The notes under the pieces: generated by a model
The model's database searches: none
Told to the model about the DNA's origin: nothing
Seen by the model: only the letters and a program-made list of their open reading frames with translations
In this document: in pieces, positions 35,840 through 45,464 of the stretch
Numbering within the stretch: position 1 is the stretch's first letter
Layout of the letters: each line of letters opens with the position of its first letter
Assembly (NCBI GenBank): GCA_022821585.1
Contig: JAJEDI010000097.1
Location: 62,001-126,000 of the forward strand
Source of the DNA: Caldilineaceae bacterium
GTDB taxonomy: Bacteria > Chloroflexota > Anaerolineae > Caldilineales > Caldilineaceae
Direction: 5' to 3'
DNA length: 64,000 nucleotides
Translations under genes and position numbers: made by a program

Positions 35840-37027
35840 TTATCCGATGCTTTCGTCTGACAGCGGCCGCACCTCCTCCCACACGCCGCTTCCCCAGGAG
35901 CGTGTCATCGCCTCCTGCACCTCGGCCAGGCGCAGCGCATCGGCAAAACTGGGGGACCTCTGCCCCCCTTCGGCTATCGACATCAGGAAATTGTGAGCCT
36001 CCAAGACTTTCAGCTCCTCATATCCCAAGCCGATGCCGTCACCTGGATTGAAGCGGGCGTGGCCGGGATAAGCGGGTCCACCCAACAACGTTGTATAACC
36101 GTCGTGCATGCCGTCCGTGCCCGGCAGATACAACTCCAGTTCATTCATGCGCTCGAAGTTCCAATTAGCTGCACCTTCTGTGCCGTTGACCTCGAAAGAC
36201 ATCTCGCACTTCGGCCCGAAAATCGCTCGGCAGGCCTCAAAGCTGCCCTGTACACCGTTCTCAAACTCGACCAGCGCGCCCACGTAGTCTTCGTTTTCCA
36301 CCTCGCCCGTCGGGTCGCCCTCCTTTCCGACCGAAAAGTGCGTGCCCTGGCCGTGCACCGGCAGAGGACGCTCTCTGATGAACACGTGCCTGCTGCTGAC
36401 CAGGCGCCTGATCGGTCCGACAAGCATATGTGCCATGTCCACGGTATGCGACATGATATCGCCAAGCACACCCAGCCCCGCCTGCTCCCTTCTGAAACGC
36501 CACGTCAACATGCCGTAAGGGTTGCTGCCGTACATGGCAAAGAAGCGGCCCCGATAATGGGTCAATCGTCCCAGCTTGCCGGCTTCGATTAACTCTCGGC
36601 AATGCTGCACCATTGGCGCCCAGCGGTAGTTGAAGCCGACAAAACTCATCACGCCTGCCTCCCGCGCCATCTGCTCGATGGCAGCCGTCTCCTGCGGGCT
36701 GCGGCCGACCGGCTTCTCGCAAAAAACATGCTTTCCGGCTGCGGTTACCGCCTCCACCATCTCCTTATGCAGAAAGTTGGGCGCGGCGATGTTCACAACC
36801 TCTACATCTGGGTGGTCGACAACCTCATGCCAGTCCGTCGTGGACGCCTCAAACCCCAGCGTCCTTCTCGCCTCCTCCGCCCTGTGCGCAACATCGTCTG
36901 CACAGATCACCAGACGCGCGTGCACGCCGCCGTCATGAAAACGGTCGTTTACCAGTCTGTAGGAACGGCTGTGGGCCGTACCCATCCAGCCCATGCCTAT
37001 CACGCCGACGCCAATCTCTTGGGCCAT
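35840..37027 (-). CDS. Gfo/Idh/MocA family oxidoreductase
   Basis: A 395-residue family member. The dinucleotide turn is GVIGMGWMGTAHSRSY (about residues 7-22). FCEKPVGRSPQE (about 97) carries the catalytic Lys, and GVLGDIMSHTVDMAHML (about 186) carries the usual Asp-x-x-x-His. It is longer than IolG and closest to the putative sugar or cyclitol dehydrogenases found beside isomerases in catabolic clusters. It could oxidise a different inositol isomer or act as an epimerase step with its Gfo neighbours. It follows mmsA on the same strand with a 127-base gap. Confidence 0.88.
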   Translation of the reverse strand: MAQEIGVGVIGMGWMGTAHSRSYRLVNDRFHDGGVHARLVICADDVAHRAEEARRTLGFEASTTDWHEVVDHPDVEVVNIAAPNFLHKEMVEAVTAAGKHVFCEKPVGRSPQETAAIEQMAREAGVMSFVGFNYRWAPMVQHCRELIEAGKLGRLTHYRGRFFAMYGSNPYGMLTWRFRREQAGLGVLGDIMSHTVDMAHMLVGPIRRLVSSRHVFIRERPLPVHGQGTHFSVGKEGDPTGEVENEDYVGALVEFENGVQGSFEACRAIFGPKCEMSFEVNGTEGAANWNFERMNELELYLPGTDGMHDGYTTLLGGPAYPGHARFNPGDGIGLGYEELKVLEAHNFLMSIAEGGQRSPSFADALRLAEVQEAMTRSWGSGVWEEVRPLSDESIG

Positions 37028-37154
37028 GCCTATCTCGCTTGCCTCCCACTACGAATATGCCGACAAGCCAAAACGGCCCCGCCGCAGACCGCGTCCACTT
37101 GACACTGCAGTCGGCGAGGCCGTTGTGATTCCCAACTGCGCGCAACTTCCGCGC

Positions 37155-38642
37155 CTAGAACTTCCTGCTCCAATGCTGCGGCCAGCGCTCAACCACAACC
37201 TTCGTCTGCGTGTAAAACTCTATGCCGTGCCGGCTCTGTGCGTGGAGATCGCCGAAAAAGCTTTCATTCCAGCCGCTGAATGGGAAGAAGGCCATCGGCG
37301 CTGCCACGCCAATGTTAATGCCGATATTGCCGGCGTCAACTTCGTGGCGGAACTGACGCGCAACCGCCCCGCTGCTCGTGAAAAGACAGGCCATGTTCCC
37401 GTACGCGCTGACGCTTCGATCATTGATCAGCGCAATGGCGTCGTCAATCGTATCGGCGTGTATCAGGCTGAGAACCGGGCCGAAAATCTCGGTACGGGCA
37501 ATCTGGCTTGTCGGGTCCACCGAGTCTAGCACCGTCGGAAACACCCAATAGCCATCATCGTACCCCGCCACCTTCTTCTGTCGCCCGTCCACCAGGACTT
37601 GCGCCCCTTCCTGGGCGCCGTCCTCGATCAGGCTCTCAATGCGCTGCTTGCTCTCCCGCGTGATGACCGGTCCCATCTCCGTCGCTTCGTCTAGGCCATA
37701 ACCCACCTTACGGCTGGCCGCCAGATCAGCTATGCCCTCAGTAAAGGGGTCTCTGGCCTCGCCGACAGTCACCGCAACAGAGACCGCAAGACACCTCTGA
37801 CCAGCACATCCGAACGCCGAATCGCCCATCATCTGCGTAGTCGTCTCGATATTGGCGTCCGGCATAATGACCACCGGATTCTTTGCCCCGCCCTGGCACT
37901 GCGCCCTCTTGCCGTTGCCTGTTGCCCGGCTATAGACATACTTCGCCACCGCAGTCGAACCGACAAAACTGATCGCCCGAATGTCAGGATGGTCCAGAAT
38001 TGCATTGACAGTATCCGCGCCGCCGTTCACAAGCTGCACAACGCCCGGCGGGAATCCGGCCTCTTCGATCAACGCGAACAGCTTCTGCGTCGTCATCGGC
38101 ACCTTTTCGCTCGGCTTGAGAATGAAACAGTTGCCGGTCGCCACCGCGTAGGGAAGAAACCACAGTGGAATCATGCCGGGAAAGTTGAACGGCGTGATCG
38201 CCGCCACCACGCCTAGTGGCTGCCGCAGCATATGCTCGTCAATACCGCTCGCAATGTCCTCGTTGTTCCACCCTTGCATCAGCGAAGGCGTACCGCACGC
38301 GACCTCCACATTCTCGATGCCGCGCCGCATCTCGCCCACACTCTCAGTAAACGTTTTACCACATTCATCGGTGATGATGCGGCCGATCTCTTCCAAATGC
38401 TCTTCGAGCAGCATCTTCAACCGGAAAAGAGGCTGCACGCGGTCGACCACCGGTGTCTCTCGCCACTCGGCATAGGCTTTCAGCCCCGCCTGCGCCGCCG
38501 CATCCACCTCCGCAGCCGGCGACAGCCCAACAGTCGCAATCGTGCCGCCCGTGGCCGGGTTATGTACGTCCAGCGCGTCCGACGCACCGTTTCGCTCCCA
38601 CTGGCCGTTGACGTAGTTGAGTACTTCCTGTTTCTGTGTCAT
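37155..38642 (-). CDS. mmsA: CoA-acylating methylmalonate-semialdehyde dehydrogenase
   Basis: MmsA/IolA oxidises malonate semialdehyde (and methylmalonate semialdehyde) to acetyl- or propionyl-CoA, the last step of inositol breakdown. The 495-residue length is standard. Visible are [20 protein letters not shown] (about residue 145), the NAD-binding [15 protein letters not shown] (about 222), [13 protein letters not shown] and the catalytic cysteine in [15 protein letters not shown] (about 283). AGGAGGGG lies about eight bases before the ATG. It is 14 bases behind the Uma2 gene inserted between it and iolD. Confidence 0.93.
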   Translation of the reverse strand: MTQKQEVLNYVNGQWERNGASDALDVHNPATGGTIATVGLSPAAEVDAAAQAGLKAYAEWRETPVVDRVQPLFRLKMLLEEHLEEIGRIITDECGKTFTESVGEMRRGIENVEVACGTPSLMQGWNNEDIASGIDEHMLRQPLGVVAAITPFNFPGMIPLWFLPYAVATGNCFILKPSEKVPMTTQKLFALIEEAGFPPGVVQLVNGGADTVNAILDHPDIRAISFVGSTAVAKYVYSRATGNGKRAQCQGGAKNPVVIMPDANIETTTQMMGDSAFGCAGQRCLAVSVAVTVGEARDPFTEGIADLAASRKVGYGLDEATEMGPVITRESKQRIESLIEDGAQEGAQVLVDGRQKKVAGYDDGYWVFPTVLDSVDPTSQIARTEIFGPVLSLIHADTIDDAIALINDRSVSAYGNMACLFTSSGAVARQFRHEVDAGNIGINIGVAAPMAFFPFSGWNESFFGDLHAQSRHGIEFYTQTKVVVERWPQHWSRKF

Positions 38643-38656
38643 ATCTCTAGCCCCTC

Positions 38657-39139
38657 CTAGGAGAATATCCTGTCAAGCGCCACTCTGACGTCCAACGTCG
38701 GATCAATGACTTCGCCCTCTACAAATACACGGGCGTCCATATCCGGAGTGAATACCGCTACCTGCTTCAGGGGAGGTTGTACCAGCCATACCGACCTGAT
38801 CCCGAATCGGAAGTAGGTCTCTATCTTCGGGATTATCTCATTGACACTCTGAGAGGGAGACAATATCTCAACCACTGTGATTGGAGGCTCCGACGCACGC
38901 ACTTCATCGTGCAACCAGTCAGGATTCCGAAAGTTGCAAATAGAGAGGTCGGGAGTCGTCAACGGCTCCGTAGCAAGCGATAACTCACCTCCTACGAAAA
39001 ACCTGTCCCCGCAAGCTGCATGTAGTGCAAATTGCAGTTGAGACTGGACGTAAAAGTGATTGAAACTTGGCAAAGGTTTCCCTCGCTCCTGCTCGTAATC
39101 CTCAACTTGGCTTGCACTATGAGAAGGAATCACCGTCAT
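38657..39139 (-). CDS. Uma2 family (DUF820) protein inside the inositol cluster
   Basis: The 160-residue protein carries the Uma2 core: a beta-rich middle, [11 protein letters not shown] (about residue 62), [15 protein letters not shown] (about 86) and [16 protein letters not shown] near the end. It lacks the N-terminal part with the YELINGE-like motif of the other copy at 4217, so it is a shorter variant or 5'-eroded. It lies between iolD and mmsA, same strand, ending 14 bases before mmsA. It has no known link to inositol metabolism and is probably an insertion carried along with the cluster. Confidence 0.75.
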   Translation of the reverse strand: MTVIPSHSASQVEDYEQERGKPLPSFNHFYVQSQLQFALHAACGDRFFVGGELSLATEPLTTPDLSICNFRNPDWLHDEVRASEPPITVVEILSPSQSVNEIIPKIETYFRFGIRSVWLVQPPLKQVAVFTPDMDARVFVEGEVIDPTLDVRVALDRIFS

Positions 39140-39295
39140 CGCTAAGCTCCCGTGTACAAGAAACCCGAACTCACTTGCCGGATCGATTTGACCTTGATTC
39201 TAAACCGATCTTGCAATGGACGCCCCACAATTCGCTAGGAGGACTGGCGAATGACCACCGTTCGATACGCTGGCTGCTGCACCAAGAAGGCGGTT

Positions 39296-41209
39296 TCAAA
39301 TGTAATACCTCTCGCTGGCACGCATCTCTTCCCACTCCTCGCGCGCCGCGTTGACCGAGTCCAGCTCACTCACCTCAGCCACCGGCACGTCCCACCAGCT
39401 GTACCCTTGCACGCCCAGATAGCGATCGTCGGGCACGTAAATGACCGTAGTTCTCTCAACCGACTTGGCGTCCTCCAACGCCTGGACGACGTCGCCCACG
39501 CTCTCGCAGCGGATGACGTGACAACCCAGGCTCTCCGCGTTCATCGCCAGATCGACCGGCAGCGGGTCGACATCGTACCCCGGTTCGTCCGTCGGCAGCC
39601 CGTTGAAGGACTCACCGTTGCGGTGCGCCGCCTCGACCTGACCGGGATAAATGTATCGCGTGCCGAATCCGCCCTGCCCCAACGAACGGCTGAGAGACCC
39701 AATTGACCGGAAGCCGGTATTGTCCATCAAAATGACAGTAAGTTTGTACCCTTCCTGGATCGAAGTGATCAGATCGGAATTCATCATCAGATAGCTGCCG
39801 TCGCCTACCATCACGTAGACTTCCCTCTCCGGCTCCGCCATCTTGATGCCCAGCCCGCCCGCGATCTCATATCCCATGCACGAGTAACCGTACTCGAGGT
39901 GGTACTGCTTGCTGTGCCTCGCCCGCCACAGCTTGTGCATGTCTCCAGGAAGGCTGCCGGCTGCACACACCATCACCGCGTCCGGGTCGCCTTGGTCGTT
40001 CACCGCGCCGATCAGCGCGCCCTGGTAGGGCAACCCGCTCTCAGCCTCGTGCAAGTCATAGTTGCGCTGTACTTCCGCTTCCCATTCGTCATGCAGCCTC
40101 TGTGCCTGCGCAACACTCTCTTCGCCATTGCGATAGCCGGCCAACAGGTCGCTCAACTCCTCCAACGTGACCCGCGCATCGCCAACCAGCGGAATGGCGC
40201 AATGCTTGTACGCATCAAACTCGGCAACATTGATGTTCACGAACTGTACATCGGGGTGCTTGAACGCCGTCTTGCTGGACGTGGTGAAATCACTGTAGCG
40301 CGTCCCGATTCCAATGACTACGTCGGCTTCATCCGCCACCTGCTCTGCCGCAAAAGTGCCGGTCGCGCCGGCCGCCCCCAACTGCAGAGGGTGGTCGTAC
40401 CGTAGGCTGCCCTTGCCGGCCATCGTCTCTGCAACCGGAATGCCGAAACGGTCGACGAACTCTCTCAGGGCTGCGGTCGCATCGCTGTACAGCACACCCC
40501 CGCCGGCGATAATCAAAGGCTTCTCCGCCGCACGGATCGCCGCTGCCGCCTTCTGCAGCGCGGCCGCATCCGCCCGGTTGCGTGGCACCGTCCATACCCG
40601 CTTCTCGAACAGCGCCGACGGATAGTCAAACGCTTCCGTTTGCACGTCCTGAGGAATCGAGAGCGTAACCGCGCCGGTGTCCGCCGGGCTCGTGAGCACG
40701 CGCATCGACTCGATTAACGAAGTGATCAGCTGGTCCGGCCTGTTAATGCGGTCCCAGTATCTGCTGACCGGCTTGAAGCAGTCGTTGACCGAAACGTCCT
40801 GGCTGTGCTCCGATTCCAGCTGCTGCAGCACCGGCGCCACATTGCGACGGGCGAAAATGTCCCCCGGAAGCAACAGCACAGGCAACCGGTTGATCGTCGC
40901 AGTCGCCGCTCCGGTGACCATATTGCTTGCTCCAGGACCGATCGAGCTCGTGCAGACCAATGTGCGCATTCGGTTGGAATGCTTCGCGTAGGCAGCCGCG
41001 GTATGCACCATCGCCTGCTCATTGCGAGTCTGATAATAGCGAAAGTCCGGATATTGCTGCAGGGCCTGGCCGATTCCGGCTACGTTGCCGTGGCCGAAGA
41101 TCCCAAAACAGCCGCCGAAAAAGGGCTGTTCTACGCCATCCCGCTCGCTGTATTGGTTCTTTAAGAACCGCACGATAGCCTGCGCCATGGTCAATCGTTC
41201 TGTAGTCAT
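39296..41209 (-). CDS. iolD: Trihydroxycyclohexane-1,2-dione hydrolase
   Basis: A thiamine-diphosphate enzyme that opens the ring of 3D-(3,5/4)-trihydroxycyclohexane-1,2-dione to 5-deoxyglucuronate. The 637 residues match IolD length. The proton-relay Glu is in TRNEQAMVHTA (about residue 63). GDIFARRNVAPVLQ is an IolD-type stretch, and the TPP-binding motif is VGDGSYLMMNSDL followed by MDNTGF (about 465-500). GAGGAAA precedes the ATG. The order with iolE, iolB and iolC leaves little doubt about its role. Confidence 0.95.
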   Translation of the reverse strand: MTTERLTMAQAIVRFLKNQYSERDGVEQPFFGGCFGIFGHGNVAGIGQALQQYPDFRYYQTRNEQAMVHTAAAYAKHSNRMRTLVCTSSIGPGASNMVTGAATATINRLPVLLLPGDIFARRNVAPVLQQLESEHSQDVSVNDCFKPVSRYWDRINRPDQLITSLIESMRVLTSPADTGAVTLSIPQDVQTEAFDYPSALFEKRVWTVPRNRADAAALQKAAAAIRAAEKPLIIAGGGVLYSDATAALREFVDRFGIPVAETMAGKGSLRYDHPLQLGAAGATGTFAAEQVADEADVVIGIGTRYSDFTTSSKTAFKHPDVQFVNINVAEFDAYKHCAIPLVGDARVTLEELSDLLAGYRNGEESVAQAQRLHDEWEAEVQRNYDLHEAESGLPYQGALIGAVNDQGDPDAVMVCAAGSLPGDMHKLWRARHSKQYHLEYGYSCMGYEIAGGLGIKMAEPEREVYVMVGDGSYLMMNSDLITSIQEGYKLTVILMDNTGFRSIGSLSRSLGQGGFGTRYIYPGQVEAAHRNGESFNGLPTDEPGYDVDPLPVDLAMNAESLGCHVIRCESVGDVVQALEDAKSVERTTVIYVPDDRYLGVQGYSWWDVPVAEVSELDSVNAAREEWEEMRASERYYI

Positions 41210-41284
41210 ATGTTTCCTCTGTTTGGCTGCAACTTCCGGTTTCGTAGAGCAGTTGCATCCTTATCGCCAAGCAAACGGTTCGGC

Positions 41285-42295
41285 CTACCCGTACAGTTCA
41301 GGTCTTTCGGGCAGTTCGACGGACACCGGTTGCCTCTGCTCGCCTGACAAAATGCAGGCGTCGGCTACGAGTATAGATACATAACCATCCCACGCGCTCG
41401 GTCCCGTTGCCGCGCCGTCCAGGATCGACTGCACCCAGGCCTGACCCTCAATAAAATAGGCCTCTCTGAATCGCTGCAGCCAGTCCTCCTCTACCCACTG
41501 ACCGCTTGCATTACTGTGACGCACAACGGGACTCTGCAAAGGACTCGAATGGACCACGCCCGTTTCCCCGGTAATACTGACCTGAATTTCATACCCGTAA
41601 CCGGCATCCGCATTACACTCCAGCCCACCTAGGGCCCCGCTGGCGAACTCCAACTGGATCATGACATAGCGCGCACTGTCCGGTGGATCGGAAGAAAAGG
41701 GGATGAAGGAAGTATGAACGCGAACGATCTCATCCTCCATCATCCAACGCGCCGAATGAATATCATGGATGAGAGATCCCGTGATGACGTCGCCAAGCGA
41801 AGGAGCGCCGCCGTTGGAGGGATTGATGTGAACGCTGCGAAAAACCAGCGCTTTACCCTGCGCTCCGCTGTCGCTCACCCGTTTGACCGCGACGTGGGCC
41901 GGGTCAAACTGGCGCATCAGGCCCACCTGCACAAGCCGTCTACCGCCTCTGACCTCCGCATCAACGACTCCGCTGGCCTCCTCGCCCCCTGTCGCCAGTG
42001 GCTTCTCACACAGAACGGGCTTGCCCGCGGCGATGCATGCCACCGTCAACCCGGCGTGAAAGCGGTTTGGCGCCGCAATCACCACCCCTTCGACCTCCGG
42101 CGCCGCAATGAGTTCCTCGGCGTCTGAGTAGATCTGCGCACCGCCGCATCTCGCCGCGATCTCCTCGGCACGCGCCAAGTCCACATCCATGATCGCCGTG
42201 ACTTCGGCCCCGGCGACCAGGTAAGTCAGATTCGAGGCATGCCGCGCCCCCATGCCGCCCGTTCCGATGATGCCGACTTTGACTGTTCGGCTCAC
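41285..42295 (-). CDS. Gfo/Idh/MocA oxidoreductase, inositol-dehydrogenase-like
   Basis: The 336-residue protein has GIIGTGGMGARHASNL (about residues 9-24), LCEKPLATGGEEASG (about 97), VGLMRQFDPAHV (about 126) and GSLIHDIHSARWM (about 173), the Asp-x-x-x-x-W form. This is close to IolG and IolX proteins. It lies between iolD and the SDR gene, inside the cluster, and may be the true scyllo- or myo-inositol dehydrogenase or a second isomer-specific enzyme. GTG start at 42295 with GAGGGG upstream. Confidence 0.88.
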   Translation of the reverse strand: MSRTVKVGIIGTGGMGARHASNLTYLVAGAEVTAIMDVDLARAEEIAARCGGAQIYSDAEELIAAPEVEGVVIAAPNRFHAGLTVACIAAGKPVLCEKPLATGGEEASGVVDAEVRGGRRLVQVGLMRQFDPAHVAVKRVSDSGAQGKALVFRSVHINPSNGGAPSLGDVITGSLIHDIHSARWMMEDEIVRVHTSFIPFSSDPPDSARYVMIQLEFASGALGGLECNADAGYGYEIQVSITGETGVVHSSPLQSPVVRHSNASGQWVEEDWLQRFREAYFIEGQAWVQSILDGAATGPSAWDGYVSILVADACILSGEQRQPVSVELPERPELYG

Positions 42296-42345
42296 ACTCT
42301 ACCCCTCGATACCAGCTATAGTGTCGCCAGGACCTCCAAAACGTC

Positions 42346-43203
42346 CTACTGCCACGCGCCGCTTATGGCGCCCACTTTCCAGTACGGATCGTCCAGCGGC
42401 GGCGGCTTCGACACCGGACCCGCGCCCCGCACCGACTGATCGAAGTCGATCAAACTGCCCGTCATCATTCCCGACTCATCCGACGCCAGAAAAGCGATCG
42501 CTCGTGCCACTTCATCCGTCTTCAGCAGGCGCCCAAAAGGTTGTTCAGCTTCCGCCTTCTCCAGCCAGTCCTCCCCATCCGAATGAAAAGTGCGCTGAAT
42601 GAAGTCCTCGGCCGGTGAATCCATCCAGCCCACGGCAATGGCATTCACTCTGATCTGGTACCGCATGACCGCAAATGCAACATTCTTTGTCATCGCGTTG
42701 AGTGCGCTCTTGGAGGCCGTATAGGGAAGCAGGAACTGCTCGCTCCCAAAGGAAGCCACGCTGGAAATATTGACGATCGACCCGCCCTTCCCCTCGCGCC
42801 GCATAAGCTTGCACGCATCCTGCATGAGCAGCAACGGCGCCCGTGTGTTGACCGCGATTATCTTGTCAAAAAGCTCAGGCGTCGTGTCCCAGATATTCCC
42901 GCGCACCGTAAGCGCACCGCTGTTGACCAGCACATCCACAGCGCCAAAATATCTGTCCGCTTCAGCTACGATGCTGCGGCACGCGTCGACATCCGCCAGA
43001 TCAGCCTGGACGAAATGGGCCCTGCAGCCCCCGCCGCGCAGGTCGGCCGCAACTGCATTGCCTCGCTCGGCATTCCGCCCGCTCACAATGATCCCCGCCG
43101 CGCCCCGTTCCGCAAACAGCCGCACCGCCGCCTCACCTAACCCTTGCGTGCTGCCCGTAACGACGGCGAACTTACCCTGCAAAGAACTCGGGTCAATTAC
43201 CAT
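42346..43203 (-). CDS. SDR family oxidoreductase
   Basis: A classical short-chain dehydrogenase of 285 residues. The N-terminal [15 protein letters not shown] holds the T-G-x-x-x-G-x-G cofactor turn (about residues 16-23). [13 protein letters not shown] follows (about 90), then [10 protein letters not shown] with the catalytic Ser, and YTASKSALN with Tyr and Lys (about 158-162). It may act on an inositol or inosose in this cluster, for example reducing or oxidising a stereoisomer. I prefer the ATG at 43203 ([10 protein letters not shown]); an in-frame GTG three codons earlier is equally possible. Confidence 0.9.
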   Translation of the reverse strand: MVIDPSSLQGKFAVVTGSTQGLGEAAVRLFAERGAAGIIVSGRNAERGNAVAADLRGGGCRAHFVQADLADVDACRSIVAEADRYFGAVDVLVNSGALTVRGNIWDTTPELFDKIIAVNTRAPLLLMQDACKLMRREGKGGSIVNISSVASFGSEQFLLPYTASKSALNAMTKNVAFAVMRYQIRVNAIAVGWMDSPAEDFIQRTFHSDGEDWLEKAEAEQPFGRLLKTDEVARAIAFLASDESGMMTGSLIDFDQSVRGAGPVSKPPPLDDPYWKVGAISGAWQ

Positions 43204-43286
43204 TGTATACACTACCTATCTGTGCAAATGAACTATTTGGTCGCTGGCTCGCTGACACGCAACCAATGAAGCCAGACTTGGAACTG

Positions 43287-44186
43287 TTACCAGTCTAACT
43301 CTTGCCTGAGAAACGCCCTGTTGCCCCTCGCGCTTTCCATCGCATCGGCTCCCATCTCAGGCAATATATCCTGCTCGACTGTACCCCAGCCGTCAAAGTC
43401 CATCTCGTGTAAAATACGGTTGATCCCTTGCCAGTCAACCGTCCCCTTGCCCAGTTCAGGAAAGACGCCGGACGAAACACCGTCGTAGTAGTCGCCCCCG
43501 CGTCCGATCACCTCTTCACGAACGCGTCCGTCACACTCCTTGATGTGCAGATACCAAGTACGATTTCGCCATTTGTCGAGCACCGCAACAGGATCGCCCC
43601 CGCCGTAAGCAATGTGCGCCATGTCAAAGCAGAGGCCGACCAGCTCGGGGTCGGCGCGCTCAAGCAGCGCGTCGATTTCGAATTCGGTCTCTAGGTAACC
43701 GCCCACATGCGGATGGGCCGCACACTTCATGCCCAACTCTTCATGTACAACCTTGGCGAATGCATTCACATTTTTGGCAGCCTGGTCCCACTCGGCTCCA
43801 CTCAAAGAATCCTCAGGCCGTATCCGTCCGGCCCGCCCGCCCCGGTGTTCCACAACAAAGAGAACATCCGACAGCACAATGTAATCGCAGCCCATCGCCG
43901 AAAGCACCTGCGCCGTCTCCAGCGCCTCACGGTAGACCGTCTCGTCATCCTGGCCGGCCAGGAAATTGAAGATCGTAAAAGCCGACGTCAGCGTAAGCCC
44001 CCGCCGCTCCAGGTCGTCGCGCAGCTTCGGAATATCGAAAGGCAGATAACCGTATGGCCCCAACTCCGTTCCCACATAGCCGGCCTCCTGAATCTCATCA
44101 AGGACCTGGCTATACGGAGGAACGTTCGGCGTGTCCTTCATCAAGACGCCCCAAGAAACGGGTGCCGTCGCAATTCGTACTTGCAT
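43287..44186 (-). CDS. iolE: Inosose dehydratase
   Basis: Removes water from scyllo-inosose to give the cyclic dione that IolD opens. It is a 299-residue AP-endonuclease-2/sugar-isomerase-fold barrel. The N-terminus RIATAPVSWGVLMKD (about residues 4-18) is the IolE-type start. AAHPHVGGYLETE (about 155) and LCFDMAHIAYGGGDPV (about 188) carry metal ligands, and YLHIKECDGRV follows (about 215). Conservation and neighbours iolB, iolC and iolD make the assignment firm. Confidence 0.92.
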   Translation of the reverse strand: MQVRIATAPVSWGVLMKDTPNVPPYSQVLDEIQEAGYVGTELGPYGYLPFDIPKLRDDLERRGLTLTSAFTIFNFLAGQDDETVYREALETAQVLSAMGCDYIVLSDVLFVVEHRGGRAGRIRPEDSLSGAEWDQAAKNVNAFAKVVHEELGMKCAAHPHVGGYLETEFEIDALLERADPELVGLCFDMAHIAYGGGDPVAVLDKWRNRTWYLHIKECDGRVREEVIGRGGDYYDGVSSGVFPELGKGTVDWQGINRILHEMDFDGWGTVEQDILPEMGADAMESARGNRAFLRQELDW

Positions 44187-44370
44187 GGTGTTTTCCTGGA
44201 ATTGGAGTATCAGAGTCCGATTGTTAGCTATCTGGTCTCACTGTCCGTGACCTGCCTCTAATCCGAGCGCCCTCAGTCTTCCCGCATGAGATCTTTCAGG
44301 GACCCCTGCCGCCTGTCCCAAGGTAGTAGGCAAACCATGACCTCTTTCGGTCCGTGTGAAGCCTGGTCCG

Positions 44371-45396
44371 CTAGAACCCACCTCGCTCCTCAACAAACGC
44401 CATCACCTCATCGTACGTGGGCATGAAGTTCGCGCATCCATGCGCCAGCACAACCATCGCCCCACAGGCATTCCCCAACCGCGCCGACCGCTGCCAGCCC
44501 CAGTCATTGACGAACCCGTAAATGAAACCGGCCCCAAAAGCATCGCCGGCCCCAAGGATATTGTAGATCTCCACAGGAAAACCGGGCGCCTCAAGAACCT
44601 CCCCACCAGCCAAATGCACCCGCGAACCAAGTGCCCCCACCTTCTCCACCACCGCCTTCGGCCCCAGCTGCAGCAGCCAGCCAATCGCAGACGCCACGTC
44701 GCCTTCCACCTTCGCATCGGAAACCTGCGAGTGCGTCAACGACATCTGGCTGGCATCGCTGAGCACCGCCGCGTTAATCTCATCCTCCGTACCGATTACA
44801 ACGTCAACGTTGGGAAGCACCGAACGCGCAACCACGCCGAACGCCCGCGGGTCATGCCACTGATCAGGCCGGAAATCCAGGTCGAATATTACGGTCGTAC
44901 CCACCTGCTGCGAATACTCCGCCCCAAACATCGTCGAGCTCCGGCTCGGTTCCTTGCTCAAATTCGTGCCCGCAAACTGAAACACCTTCGCATCGGCAAC
45001 GGGCGCAGCCAGCACGTCGTCAATCGTCAACTCAATGTCGGCGCAGTTTTCCCGGTAATAGACCAGTGGAAACTTGTCCGGCGGCTCGATGCCAAGCACT
45101 ACTGCGCTGGTGCGGTGCCCCGGCTTACGCGGGCTATACCTGAAATCTACGCCCTCCTTCTCCAGAAAATCGGCGATGAAGTCCCCCACGGGATCTTCAC
45201 CCAAGCCGGTAACCAGTGCCGTCTTCAGGCCCAACCGCGCCCCGCCGACGCTGATGTTCGTCGGCGAACCGCCAACATAGGCCGCAAAACTGCCGATTTC
45301 CGCAAAAGGCGCGCCCACGTCATTACTGTAAAGATCGATCGAAGAGCGCCCCATGTGCAGCGAGTCGTACCTTCTCGCTTCATTCTCGGTTGTCAT
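44371..45396 (-). CDS. iolC: 5-dehydro-2-deoxygluconokinase
   Basis: A PfkB/ribokinase-family enzyme that phosphorylates 2-deoxy-5-keto-gluconate. The 341 residues show the family's N-terminal GGSPTNISVGGARLGL (about residues 43-58), FDLDFRPDQWHD (about 171) and the catalytic GAGDAFGAGFIYGF (about 282). Some proteobacterial IolC proteins carry a fused aldolase domain; this one ends where the kinase ends. It is 67 bases behind iolB and 184 ahead of iolE. Confidence 0.93.
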   Translation of the reverse strand: MTTENEARRYDSLHMGRSSIDLYSNDVGAPFAEIGSFAAYVGGSPTNISVGGARLGLKTALVTGLGEDPVGDFIADFLEKEGVDFRYSPRKPGHRTSAVVLGIEPPDKFPLVYYRENCADIELTIDDVLAAPVADAKVFQFAGTNLSKEPSRSSTMFGAEYSQQVGTTVIFDLDFRPDQWHDPRAFGVVARSVLPNVDVVIGTEDEINAAVLSDASQMSLTHSQVSDAKVEGDVASAIGWLLQLGPKAVVEKVGALGSRVHLAGGEVLEAPGFPVEIYNILGAGDAFGAGFIYGFVNDWGWQRSARLGNACGAMVVLAHGCANFMPTYDEVMAFVEERGGF

Positions 45397-45464
45397 CTTC
45401 CTGGCTTCCTCTGATCTTGCTCCGGAGTTGCCTAACCTATCACCACGTTCGTGCGTTCTACCCT

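Noticed and set aside
44356-45414. Plus-strand open frame of 352 codons
   Set aside because: Antisense to iolC; translation is Arg/Pro/His-rich, as expected for a shadow.
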